From: Oscillospiraceae bacterium
GTDB lineage: Bacteria > Bacillota > Clostridia > Oscillospirales > Oscillospiraceae
Reading direction: 5' to 3'
Length of the DNA: 11,440 nucleotides
NCBI GenBank assembly: GCA_902783825.1
Contig: CACZSJ010000102.1
Coordinates: 1 to 11,440 of the forward strand
Shown: one piece after another, positions 1 to 6,167 of the stretch
Numbering within the stretch: the stretch's first letter is position 1
Layout: the number at the start of each line of letters is the position of its first letter
The notes under the pieces: generated by a model
What the model was told of the DNA's origin: nothing
Seen by the model: only the letters and a program-made list of their open reading frames with translations
Database searches by the model: none
Translations under genes and position numbers: made by a program

Positions 1-128
1 GCCAAGGGGTTTCCCGCCTGCGCGGCTGTGCCCTCCTGATAGATGCCCACAACGGCGGCAATCAACAGCAGCGTCAGCAGCACCCACAGCAGCGATTGGA
101 GTATCAGAAACATCCTGGCCTTTTTCAT
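1..128 (-). CDS. N-terminus of a membrane or membrane-anchored protein (partial)
   Basis: Only the first 42 codons are inside the window; the gene continues past the left edge. The start is ATG at 128 with GAGGTG about 5 nt upstream. The translation begins MKKARMFLILQSLLW and is one long hydrophobic stretch (about residues 6-29) behind a positively charged KKAR start, then turns polar (YQEGTAAQAGNPL). That fits a signal anchor or an uncleaved signal peptide. There is no lipobox cysteine in the visible part. A consensus promoter (210-238) lies upstream, giving a leader of about 75 nt. The family cannot be named from this fragment. Confidence 0.75.
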   Translation of the reverse strand, partial: MKKARMFLILQSLLWVLLTLLLIAAVVGIYQEGTAAQAGNPL

Positions 129-209
129 CCCGGTCACCTCGCATTCCCGATCCCGGGGAGGAGCAGCGATCGACTTCCTCCGGCGGGGATTGTTTTTTGC
201 TTGATCCTC

Positions 210-238
210 ATTATAGCAAGCCGCCTGCGGGATGTCAA
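210..238 (-). promoter_or_regulatory. Perfect consensus sigma-A-type promoter for the leftward gene
   Basis: On the minus strand TTGACA (238-233) is followed after exactly 17 nt by TATAAT (215-210). Both hexamers are full consensus at optimal spacing, so strong constitutive transcription of the leftward gene is expected unless a repressor acts. It is back to back with the rightward promoter at 271-299. Confidence 0.88.
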
Positions 239-270
239 AAGGATCGCAGGGAAGTCTGAGCGGGCCTGCG

Positions 271-299
271 TTGCGAAACGGCGGGATTTCTGCTATACT
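271..299 (+). promoter_or_regulatory. Promoter for the serine hydrolase / acetyltransferase genes
   Basis: TTGCGA (271-276), 17 nt, TATACT (294-299). The -10 differs from consensus at one base and the -35 at two. Transcription would start near 306, about 40 nt before the ATG at 345. This also argues against the upstream in-frame TTG at 96 as the start. Confidence 0.75.
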
Positions 300-344
300 C
301 CACATGGGCGGGCTTGGCCCCGCCCCCAGGAAAGGGGAAGGAAT

Positions 345-2102
345 ATGCCGCGAACGAGACGCTTCCAAAACAGAATACGCGCCCTGGCGCTGCTGTTGCT
401 TCTGGCGCTGCCCTTGTGCGCCTGCGGCGGCGAAGCCCCTCAGGAAAAGCGTCGCTATGAAGGGTCGCTGGAGGAGAAAATCCGGGCCTACTATGCCGAT
501 CACGAGAGCACCGCCGCGGGCATGCAGATGGCGGTGTTTGACCGGCAGGGCGTGCTGTTCCAAGGATATTTCGGATATGCCGACCGGGAAAAGCAGATTC
601 CCATGGACGAGAGCACCGTGATCGATTGGGGCTCCTCTACGAAGCTCCTGGTCTGGGTCAGCGTGATGCAGCTCTGGGAGCAGGGCAAGCTGGATTTGCA
701 GGCCGATATCCGCGAGTATCTGCCGGAGGGTTTTCTCGCCGGACTGGGGGACGGCCAGGCCGTTCGCATGCTGGATCTGATGCATCACCGGGCGGGCTTC
801 CAAGAGTATTACACGGATCTCTTTCTCCAACCGGGGGAGGAAATCCTCTCCCTGGAGCAGGCGCTGCTGCAGGATCCGCCGCCTCAGATTTTTGCCCCCG
901 ATACCATCACCGCCTATTCCAACTGGGGCGTCGCCCTGGCCGGGTATATCGTGGAGCGGGTGTCGGGCCTGTCCTTTTGCGACTACGTCCATCAGAACAT
1001 CTTCGCGCCTTTGGGTATGGAAAACAGCGCCCTGGCGCCGGATTTGTCCGACAATCCTTCGGTCAGGCAGCGACGGGACAGCCTGGTTTGCTATGACGGG
1101 ACGAAGCCGCTGGGCTCCGCCTTTTACGTGATCCAGCTCTATCCCGCAGGCTCCTGTGTTTCCACACTGGACGACTACCTGGCTTTCGCAGCCAGCTTTG
1201 TCCAGGACCGCTGCCCCCTGTTTGCAAGCCAGGATACGTTTGACGAGATGATGACGGCAAGCTCCTGCTTTGGTGAGACCAGCGTGGGGAAAAACGCCCA
1301 CGGCTTCTGGGCCTTGCCCTACGGAGAAAACACCTGGGGTCACGGCGGGAACACCGCCGGCTGCTCCTCCTATATCCTCTTTGTCCCCCAGCGGCAGCTG
1401 GGCGCCGTGGTGATGACCAACCAGGCGGGAGAAGAGCACTTTAACGGCGACATGATGGAGCTGGTGTTTGGCCAGAGCGCCTGGGACTACCCGGCTCCCG
1501 CGCAGCAACCAAAGGGGATGCTCCACCCTGCGCGCACAGTGCTGCGTGGGCATTTTCGCGTTGCCGGAGAATCCTTCCTGTCGCCGGACAGCTTCGAGGA
1601 ACTGCTGTGGACCTACAACGAAAAAGACGGGATTGCCAAGATCGAGGGACCGTATACGGACTATTACTTTGTCTCTGTGGGGGAGATGCTTCCAAGTCTG
1701 ATCGCTGTGTACGGCTGGATCGCGGCGCTGCTGTTTTCTCTGCTGAGTTTGCCGATTCTGCTGCTGCGGAAGCTTCTGGCGCTTGTGAAGAAAAAGCCCG
1801 AGAGACGACTCCCCGGTGGGCGATGGAGCAGCGTCGCCGCGCTCCTGCAGCTGTTGATCGCCCTGGTGCTGCTGTTGCTTGTTGCCATGATTACGGCTTG
1901 GTGCAGGGCGGAGCAGTACCTGTGGCTGTTTCCGACAGCTGCGGCGCTGGGGGCACTGCTGGCCGCGCTGGCGGTTTACGGCGCGGTATGGACAAGGAAG
2001 AACTGGCGGGCGCTGTCCAGGGGCGGCAGGATTTACCGGGTCGCCGCGCTGGCTTTTGCCGCCCTAACCGTATACGCAATGGTCTATGAGCAAATCTGGT
2101 GA
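345..2102 (+). CDS. Beta-lactamase-family serine hydrolase, lipoprotein with four C-terminal membrane helices
   Basis: This 585-residue protein belongs to the class C beta-lactamase / penicillin-binding-protein-like family (PF00144-type fold). The three active-site motifs are visible: S97-S-T-K100 (SxxK nucleophile and general base), Y191-S-N193 (YxN), and H333-G-G335 in the place of KTG. HGG is usual in peptidase and esterase members, so a true beta-lactamase is not implied. A basic start and hydrophobic core end in L24-C-A-C27, a plausible lipobox. The catalytic domain (about 45-370) should lie outside the cytoplasm. After it come four membrane segments, about 451-480, 495-519, 525-548 and 563-582. 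The ATG at 345 is chosen because GGGGAAGG lies just upstream, a promoter lies at 271-299, and the signal peptide begins there; the longer in-frame reading from 96 encodes junk. Likely roles are cell-wall peptide trimming or esterase activity; the substrate is unknown. The GNAT gene starts 21 nt downstream. Confidence 0.9.
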   Translation: MPRTRRFQNRIRALALLLLLALPLCACGGEAPQEKRRYEGSLEEKIRAYYADHESTAAGMQMAVFDRQGVLFQGYFGYADREKQIPMDESTVIDWGSSTKLLVWVSVMQLWEQGKLDLQADIREYLPEGFLAGLGDGQAVRMLDLMHHRAGFQEYYTDLFLQPGEEILSLEQALLQDPPPQIFAPDTITAYSNWGVALAGYIVERVSGLSFCDYVHQNIFAPLGMENSALAPDLSDNPSVRQRRDSLVCYDGTKPLGSAFYVIQLYPAGSCVSTLDDYLAFAASFVQDRCPLFASQDTFDEMMTASSCFGETSVGKNAHGFWALPYGENTWGHGGNTAGCSSYILFVPQRQLGAVVMTNQAGEEHFNGDMMELVFGQSAWDYPAPAQQPKGMLHPARTVLRGHFRVAGESFLSPDSFEELLWTYNEKDGIAKIEGPYTDYYFVSVGEMLPSLIAVYGWIAALLFSLLSLPILLLRKLLALVKKKPERRLPGGRWSSVAALLQLLIALVLLLLVAMITAWCRAEQYLWLFPTAAALGALLAALAVYGAVWTRKNWRALSRGGRIYRVAALAFAALTVYAMVYEQIW

Positions 2103-2123
2103 AGAAAGAGAGGCGCTGCGGCG

Positions 2124-2609
2124 ATGGACATCTGGACGGAGCGTTTGGCGGTCAGGCATCTGCCCTGTCTGGCGCGCTGGCTGGATCGCGCGGACGCCGC
2201 ATTGACGGAGAACGACTTGCCCTCGACGGCGGCGGAGCTGGAGACCTGGTATGCCGAGAGTGCCGCGGAGCCGGGGCGGCTGGACTGCCTGGTCTCGGTG
2301 TACGAGACGCCGGTGGGTCTGGCCAGTCTCCGGCGGCAGAGCGAGAGCGCGGAGACGGCGGCGCTGTCCCTGCTCCTGGGTGAGCGGGGCTACAATCCCA
2401 GCCGAACGGCCACCTACGCCGCCCTGCGGATGCTGGATCGGGCCTTTCTGGAGCTGGGCATGGTTCGGGTGAACATCCAAATTTGCCCCGGCCATCCCTG
2501 GTTTGCGGAAGTGCTTGAGCGCATGGGCTTTGCCCCCGCGGCGACAGACGGAAGGACAGCCCTGGCCGTGGCGCGGGAGGACTACATGAGCCGGAAGCAT
2601 TTGTTTTGA
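2124..2609 (+). CDS. GNAT-family N-acetyltransferase, RimJ/RimL-like
   Basis: The 161-residue protein shows the GNAT layout. The start MDIWTERLAVR resembles the 'TERL.LR' opening of RimJ/RimL-type enzymes. Next is a central strand (about 75-87), then the acetyl-CoA loop region (G86-ERGYNPSRTA) leading into a helix, FLELGMVRV (108-116), and the C-terminal WFAEVLERMGF (126-136). The pyrophosphate loop is degenerate: the usual Q/R-x-x-G-x-G/A reads ERGYNP, so cofactor binding may differ. Family members acetylate the alpha-amine of ribosomal proteins or small amines; the substrate here is unknown. The gene follows the serine hydrolase stop by 21 nt in the same frame, with AGAGAGG about 10 nt before the ATG. 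No separate promoter is evident, so cotranscription is likely. Confidence 0.85.
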   Translation: MDIWTERLAVRHLPCLARWLDRADAALTENDLPSTAAELETWYAESAAEPGRLDCLVSVYETPVGLASLRRQSESAETAALSLLLGERGYNPSRTATYAALRMLDRAFLELGMVRVNIQICPGHPWFAEVLERMGFAPAATDGRTALAVAREDYMSRKHLF

Positions 2610-2625
2610 AGAAGAAACCGTGCGG

Positions 2626-2644
2626 CCCCTTCCCGCCGAAGGGG
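2626..2644 (+). other. Small stem-loop after the acetyltransferase gene
   Basis: CCCCTT (2626-2631) and AAGGGG (2639-2644) can form a 6-bp stem with a 7-nt loop, 17 nt past the stop codon at 2609. No T-tract follows, so it is not a convincing intrinsic terminator. It could protect the mRNA 3' end. Confidence 0.3.
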
Positions 2645-2685
2645 AGATGTAACACGCTGCGTTGCCTTTTGCGCGGGAGACGTGC

Positions 2686-2714
2686 TTGCAAAGCGGCGGG
2701 CGTATCGGTATACT
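2686..2714 (+). promoter_or_regulatory. Promoter of the XRE regulator / membrane protein operon
   Basis: TTGCAA (2686-2691), 17 nt, TATACT (2709-2714). Transcription would begin near 2721, leaving a short leader of about 24 nt to the GTG at 2745. The upstream in-frame GTG at 2682 lies before the -35 and so cannot be on this transcript. Confidence 0.75.
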
Positions 2715-2730
2715 GGGATCGAAAACGAAG

Positions 2731-2736
2731 AGGAGG
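2731..2736 (+). promoter_or_regulatory. Ribosome binding site that fixes the XRE gene start
   Basis: A full AGGAGG sits 8 nt before GTG 2745. No comparable site precedes the other in-frame start codons, so translation most likely starts at GTG. Confidence 0.8.
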
Positions 2737-2744
2737 GCGGTTGT

Positions 2745-3182
2745 GTGAAAAACTTTAGCGCCAAGCTCGCGCAAAAGCGTAAAGACCTGGGGATGACGCA
2801 GATGGAATTTGCGGAGCGGCTGTCTGTTACCCGGCAGACTGTCAGCCGCTGGGAGGCGGGAGCCGTCTTGCCGGATATCGACAAGATTCCGGATATCGCC
2901 GGGCTTCTCGGCGTCAGCTGCGATTACCTGCTCAACGACGCGGCCTCGGAGGAGGGCGAAGCCGTTCCTTTGTCTCCGGCGGGGAGGCTGCTGCAGGAGG
3001 CAAGAGGAAAAACAGTCCGCTTGAGCTTCTTTGACGGAGAAGCGGATGTGGAGCTTTACAATGTGGACTGTGTCATCGAGGACTTCCAGGGCAACTGGAT
3101 GAAGGTGTCGGCGGAGACGCGAAAGGGGCGGGTAGAAAAGCTGCTTCCCCTGAGCGCCGTGCGGGCCCTGTCCTTTTCATAG
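2745..3182 (+). CDS. XRE-family transcriptional regulator with a C-terminal beta-rich domain
   Basis: This 145-residue protein starts at GTG. Residues 2-65 are a Cro/CI-type (XRE, HTH_3) DNA-binding domain. The helix-turn-helix runs through GMTQMEFAERLSVTRQTVSR (16-35), followed by W-E-A-G and the typical P-D-I...LLGVS-DYLL tail. A polar linker (66-87) leads to a compact domain at 88-145, beginning GKTVRLSFFDG and ending EKLLPLSAVRAL, predicted to be mostly strands. The next gene carries a similar domain. The stop codon TAG at 3180-3182 overlaps the AGGAGG of that gene, so the two are tightly coupled. Targets are unknown; autoregulation of the promoter at 2686-2714 would be usual for the family. 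The effector sensed by the C-terminal domain cannot be told from the sequence. Confidence 0.88.
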   Translation: MKNFSAKLAQKRKDLGMTQMEFAERLSVTRQTVSRWEAGAVLPDIDKIPDIAGLLGVSCDYLLNDAASEEGEAVPLSPAGRLLQEARGKTVRLSFFDGEADVELYNVDCVIEDFQGNWMKVSAETRKGRVEKLLPLSAVRALSFS

Positions 3183-3193
3183 GAGGCGACGCG

Positions 3194-3547
3194 ATGGAGG
3201 TTTTGGCCTTTGTATTCGGTGTTTTCGGACTGATGGCCTATGGGCAGGTGTCCGCGCTGAAGAAGCGGATCGGGGATCTGGAAAGACAGCTTGGACAAAT
3301 CAACGGGACCGCCTATGCCCGGGAAAGAGAGGATCGGGCCAGGATGGCGGCGGCACACATCGGCAAACGCGTGCGGATCGCGCTGAAGGAGGATCACGAG
3401 GACGTGGACATTATGATGGCCGACAGCAAGGTCGTGATCCTGGACGCCGACCGGGACTGGCTGCGCGTGCGCGTGGAGAAGGGGAAAACCGTCAGCGAAA
3501 AGCTGATCCGCCTGGAATCCATCCAAAATATCCGCATCGAGTCATAA
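3194..3547 (+). CDS. Small membrane-anchored protein sharing a domain with the upstream XRE regulator
   Basis: The 117-residue protein has one N-terminal membrane segment (about 2-18, VLAFVFGVFGLMAYG). A short charged heptad-like helix follows (19-35, VSALKKRIGDLERQLGQ), then a soluble domain (57-117) starting GKRVRIALKEDHEDVDI. With only a short N-terminus before the helix, the domain is probably cytoplasmic. It resembles residues 88-145 of the preceding regulator. Shared positions are GK.VR, D-V, a central W(M/L)(K/R)V and EKL(L/I).L. AGGAGG (3181-3186) lies 7 nt before the ATG and overlaps the upstream stop codon. No characterised family is recognised. A role in tethering or titrating the regulator is a guess from context. 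Confidence 0.8.
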   Translation: MEVLAFVFGVFGLMAYGQVSALKKRIGDLERQLGQINGTAYAREREDRARMAAAHIGKRVRIALKEDHEDVDIMMADSKVVILDADRDWLRVRVEKGKTVSEKLIRLESIQNIRIES

Positions 3548-3553
3548 AAAAAG

Positions 3554-3598
3554 GCGCCCGCCTGCGTGAAAAGAGACGCAGGCGGGCGCTTGTTTTTT
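3554..3598. terminator. Strong bidirectional intrinsic terminator between convergent operons
   Basis: A perfect 14-bp GC-rich stem (3554-3567 with 3576-3589) has an 8-nt loop. It is followed by TTGTTTTTT on the plus strand and flanked on the left by a run of seven A (T-tract on the minus strand). It can end both the rightward XRE operon (stop at 3547) and the leftward ABC transporter operon (stop at 3597). The ATPase stop codon lies within the T-tract. Confidence 0.93.
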
Positions 3599-4334
3599 AT
3601 AAAACCTTGTCCAGGAAGCTAACCAGCCGGGGGCTTTCCGGGTGGTCAAAGAATTCGTGACTGGGCTTGTCTTCCTCAATGTGACCGTCGTCCAGGAAGA
3701 TGGTGCGGTCGCTGACCTCCCGGGCGAAGCGCATTTCGTGGGTGACCACGATCATGGTCATCCCGTCCTCTGCCAGGCGCTTCATCACATCCAGCACCTC
3801 GCCGATCATCTCCGGATCCAGGGCGCTGGTGGGCTCATCAAAGAGCATGACCTCCGGCTCCATCATCAGCGCCCGGACGATGGCGATGCGCTGCTTCTGG
3901 CCGCCGGAAAGCTGATGGGGATAGGCGTCTACCCGGTCTGCTAAGCCCACCTCGCCCAGCAGGCGCAGGGCCATTTCCTCAGCCGTCTCTCTGGGCAGCT
4001 TCTTGATGCGCATGGGCGCGTCGATGAGATTGTGCAGGACGTTGGCGTTGTTGAAGAGATTGAACTGCTGGAATACCATGCCCATCTTCTGCCGATGGAG
4101 GTTGATGTCCTGCTTCTTGTCGCAGATGTCTACCCCGTCGAAGATGATCTGGCCGGAGTTGGGGACCTCCAGCAGATTCAGACAGCGCAGGAAGGTGCTC
4201 TTGCCGCCGCCGCTGGGGCCGATGATGGAGACCACTTCGTTGCGGCGAAAGCCGGTGCTGATGCCCTTGAGCACCTCCAGCTTGTGAAAGCGCTTGTGCA
4301 GATCCACCACCTGCAGGAATTCATCCTTTGCCAT
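3597..4334 (-). CDS. Polar amino acid ABC transporter, ATP-binding protein
   Basis: The 245-residue protein is the nucleotide-binding subunit of a polar amino acid transport system (GlnQ/HisP/ArtP class). It has every motif of an active ABC ATPase: Walker A G39-PSGGGKST, Q-loop Q89, signature L142-SGGQ, Walker B L164-F-D166-E167, and switch histidine H199. Length and the D-loop (SALDPE) are typical of the class. It is the last gene of a three-gene leftward operon and overlaps the permease gene by 14 nt. An AGGAGG inside the permease gene lies 7 nt before its ATG, so translational coupling is likely. The dimer would drive amino acid import through the adjacent permease. Specificity cannot be read from the ATPase; glnQ-like naming would only reflect the family. 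Confidence 0.95.
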   Translation of the reverse strand: MAKDEFLQVVDLHKRFHKLEVLKGISTGFRRNEVVSIIGPSGGGKSTFLRCLNLLEVPNSGQIIFDGVDICDKKQDINLHRQKMGMVFQQFNLFNNANVLHNLIDAPMRIKKLPRETAEEMALRLLGEVGLADRVDAYPHQLSGGQKQRIAIVRALMMEPEVMLFDEPTSALDPEMIGEVLDVMKRLAEDGMTMIVVTHEMRFAREVSDRTIFLDDGHIEEDKPSHEFFDHPESPRLVSFLDKVL

Positions 4335-5016
4335 GGGACATCCTCCTTTCCATCCAGGAGATGAGCTGACCGCCCAGGAAGGTCATGCAGAAATAGATCA
4401 CGGCGGCGATGGCCAGACTGGGCAGGGTGCGGTAGGTGACGGCGATCACGTCCTTGGTCCGGAACATCAAATCGGCGATGCCGATGACGGACACAATGGA
4501 GGATTCTTTGATGACGATGACGAATTCGTTGCCCAGAGCGGGCAGAATGTTTCGAACGGCCTGGGGCAGCACCACATAGCGCATGGCCTGGCTATGACTG
4601 TAGCCGATGCTGCGGGCCGCCTCCATCTGGCCGCTGTCCACGGCCTGAATGCCGGAGCGGATGATCTCGGCCACATAGGCGCAGCTGTTCATACTCATGG
4701 CCACGATGCCCGCGGCAAAGCGACTGAAATCCGGAATGAAGGGGATGTTCGGAAACTGGATGCCCACCATGGGCAGGCCGTAAAAAATGAACATCAGCTG
4801 AACCATCAGCGGTGTGCCGCGGATGAATTCGATGTAGGCGGTGGCCAGCAGGCGCAGGGGCAGAATCTTGCTCATGCGCAGCATGGCCATCAGCGTTCCG
4901 AACACGATGCCCAACAGCACGGAGAAGGCCGAAATGATCAGGGTATTTCGGACGCCCTCGTAGAAAAAGCTGTTGTAGCGGGTGAACAGCATGGCCATTT
5001 CATTGAAAAAAGTCAT
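4321..5016 (-). CDS. Polar amino acid ABC transporter, permease (HisM/GlnP type)
   Basis: The 231-residue inner-membrane permease has about five membrane segments (first near 24-46, last near 201-219). Two family marks are clear: R66-GTPLMVQL in the membrane half, and the EAA cytoplasmic loop E132-AARSIGYS...LPQAVRNILPALGN, which docks on the ATPase. The ATG at 5016 is preferred over the TTG one codon upstream because AGGAGG (5030-5025) lies 8 nt from it. Only one permease gene is present, so the transporter would use a homodimer. It lies between the binding protein and ATPase genes, separated from the former by an 88-nt gap holding a stem-loop. Confidence 0.94.
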   Translation of the reverse strand: MTFFNEMAMLFTRYNSFFYEGVRNTLIISAFSVLLGIVFGTLMAMLRMSKILPLRLLATAYIEFIRGTPLMVQLMFIFYGLPMVGIQFPNIPFIPDFSRFAAGIVAMSMNSCAYVAEIIRSGIQAVDSGQMEAARSIGYSHSQAMRYVVLPQAVRNILPALGNEFVIVIKESSIVSVIGIADLMFRTKDVIAVTYRTLPSLAIAAVIYFCMTFLGGQLISWMERRMSHGKG

Positions 5017-5053
5017 CAAATGATCCTCCTCAAACCCGGTACTGACAGGAAGC

Positions 5054-5083
5054 CAGCCAAGGCGGCCTGCGCCGCCTTGGCTG
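5054..5083 (-). other. Intercistronic stem-loop between the binding protein and permease genes
   Basis: A perfect 13-bp stem (5054-5066 with 5071-5083) with a 4-nt loop lies 21 nt past the binding-protein stop. No T-tract follows on the minus strand, so it is unlikely to be a full terminator. Such elements often stabilise the upstream mRNA segment, keeping the binding protein in excess of permease and ATPase; that role is inferred from position. Confidence 0.7.
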
Positions 5084-5104
5084 AACTATGCTTTTGATGT
5101 AAGA

Positions 5105-5977
5105 TTACAGGCCCATCTGTGCGGCCAGCGCGACGGCCTCGTCGTAGGCTGCCGCGTAGCTGCCGTCGGCCAGCACTTCCGCGATAACACCGTTGACCGC
5201 GGCCACCAGATCCTCATTGCCCTTGGCAATGACCACGGACTTGCCGAAGCTGGCCTCCTCCGCGGAGAACTGGAAGTTGGAGACGGCCAGAGCGCCGTTG
5301 CTGTTGGCAACGATGGAATCGCCCACGGCGGAATCCACCACCAGGCCGGCGATATTGCCGTTACTGACCTCCAGCGCCAGCTCAGGATATTTATCCAGCT
5401 CGAACAGCTGGCTGTCGGGCAGGGCCTTGGTGATCAGCTGGGACTGGATGGTGCCCTTCTGGGCGCCCACTTTCAGACCCGCCAGGGCTTCCTTGCTGGC
5501 GTAGGCGTCCACGTTTTCCGTGGCGACCACCAGATACTGCATGCTGGTCTCGTACAGATCGGAGAAGTCAATGACCTCGGCCCGCTCGGGGGTGTTGGTG
5601 AAGGCGGCAATGCCCAGATCCACCTGGCCGGCCTGCACAGCGGGAATGATGCCGTCAAAGCTCATGTCCACGATCTCCAGCTCTACGCCCAGGGCTTCGG
5701 CGATCTTCTGGGCCAGGAACATATCGCAGCCCACGAAGTTGGCGTCGATATCCTTGAACTCATAGGGGGCGTACTGTGCCTCGGTGCCCACCACCAGCTT
5801 GCCGGCGGCTTTGATCTTGGCCATCGTCGGACCGTCGGTGGCTTCGGCGGGAGCCTCCGCGGGTGCGGGGGCTTCGGTGGCGGCAGGGGCGCTGGGCTGA
5901 GAGCCGCAGCCGGCCAGCAGGGAAACCAGCATCAGAATGCTCAGTGTCAAAACGGCAAATTTGGAAATGTTTTTCAT
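5105..5977 (-). CDS. Polar amino acid ABC transporter, substrate-binding lipoprotein
   Basis: The 290-residue protein is a family 3 extracellular solute-binding protein (SBP_bac_3). A lipoprotein signal peptide ends in L21-L-A-G-C24. It is followed by a low-complexity Ala/Pro/Glu tether (about 26-48), so the domain is held outside the membrane by a flexible linker, as in Gram-positive bacteria. The bilobed domain starts near GKLVVGTEAQYAPYEFKD and shows the family pattern F-D-GIIPAVQAGQVDLGIAAFTNTPER. The ATG is preceded by GGGAGG at 9 nt. It is the first gene of the leftward transporter operon with a promoter at 6054-6081. Class members bind glutamine, arginine, histidine, cystine and similar ligands; the ligand here cannot be stated firmly, although the ARG-box-like site hints at basic amino acids. 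Confidence 0.94.
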   Translation of the reverse strand: MKNISKFAVLTLSILMLVSLLAGCGSQPSAPAATEAPAPAEAPAEATDGPTMAKIKAAGKLVVGTEAQYAPYEFKDIDANFVGCDMFLAQKIAEALGVELEIVDMSFDGIIPAVQAGQVDLGIAAFTNTPERAEVIDFSDLYETSMQYLVVATENVDAYASKEALAGLKVGAQKGTIQSQLITKALPDSQLFELDKYPELALEVSNGNIAGLVVDSAVGDSIVANSNGALAVSNFQFSAEEASFGKSVVIAKGNEDLVAAVNGVIAEVLADGSYAAAYDEAVALAAQMGL

Positions 5978-6047
5978 CTTTCAGATCCTCCCTTTTCATG
6001 ATTCATGCATAATATGCGGGGCTTATTCCTCCGTATTCAGGATTATA

Positions 6048-6061
6048 TGCATAATTATACA
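6048..6061. promoter_or_regulatory. Candidate ArgR/AhrC operator (ARG-box-like dyad) over the -10
   Basis: TGCATAATTATACA is a near-perfect inverted repeat and matches the ARG-box core TGAATWWWWATTCA at 12 of 14 positions. It covers the -10 of the transporter promoter, a repressing position. A further half-site, CATGAAT on the minus strand, lies at 6001-6007. The match is by eye, and AT-rich promoters can mimic this motif. Confidence 0.4.
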
Positions 6062-6081
6062 CGAATATGGGCATTTGTAAA
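6054..6081 (-). promoter_or_regulatory. Promoter of the amino acid ABC transporter operon
   Basis: On the minus strand TTTACA (6081-6076), 16 nt, TATAAT (6059-6054). Expected transcription start is near 6047, giving a leader of about 70 nt to the ATG at 5977. The -10 lies inside the dyad described at 6048-6061. Confidence 0.8.
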
Positions 6082-6118
6082 GGGGCAATATCCACGAAAG
6101 ATGAATAAATATCAAAGG

Positions 6119-6147
6119 CGGGCTTTGTACAAAAACACAAAAGCCCG
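6119..6147 (-). terminator. Probable terminator of the racemase-aminotransferase operon
   Basis: CGGGCTTT and AAAGCCCG form an 8-bp stem with a 13-nt loop, 20 nt past the aminotransferase stop on the minus strand. Only a weak T-rich tail follows (CCTTTGATATTT). It separates this operon from the transporter promoter downstream. Confidence 0.6.
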
Positions 6148-6167
6148 TCTTTGGGGTGTGGGGAGCC

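Noticed and set aside
96..344. Longer start (TTG 96) for the serine hydrolase
   Set aside because: It would include the promoter region and place 83 non-family residues before an obvious signal peptide.
345..2102. Calling the serine hydrolase an antibiotic-resistance beta-lactamase
   Set aside because: HGG replaces KTG, and the C-terminal membrane domain is unlike AmpC enzymes.
2682..2744. Upstream GTG start for the XRE regulator
   Set aside because: It lies before the -35 box and lacks a ribosome site; GTG 2745 has AGGAGG at 8 nt.
4294..5097. A 267-residue plus-strand frame opposite the permease gene
   Set aside because: His/Gly/Ala-rich shadow of a well-conserved permease; no start signal.
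5996..6010. Four-codon upstream reading frame (MHES) in the transporter leader
   Set aside because: The nearest GGAGG is about 17 nt away, and the short peptide shows no attenuation layout.
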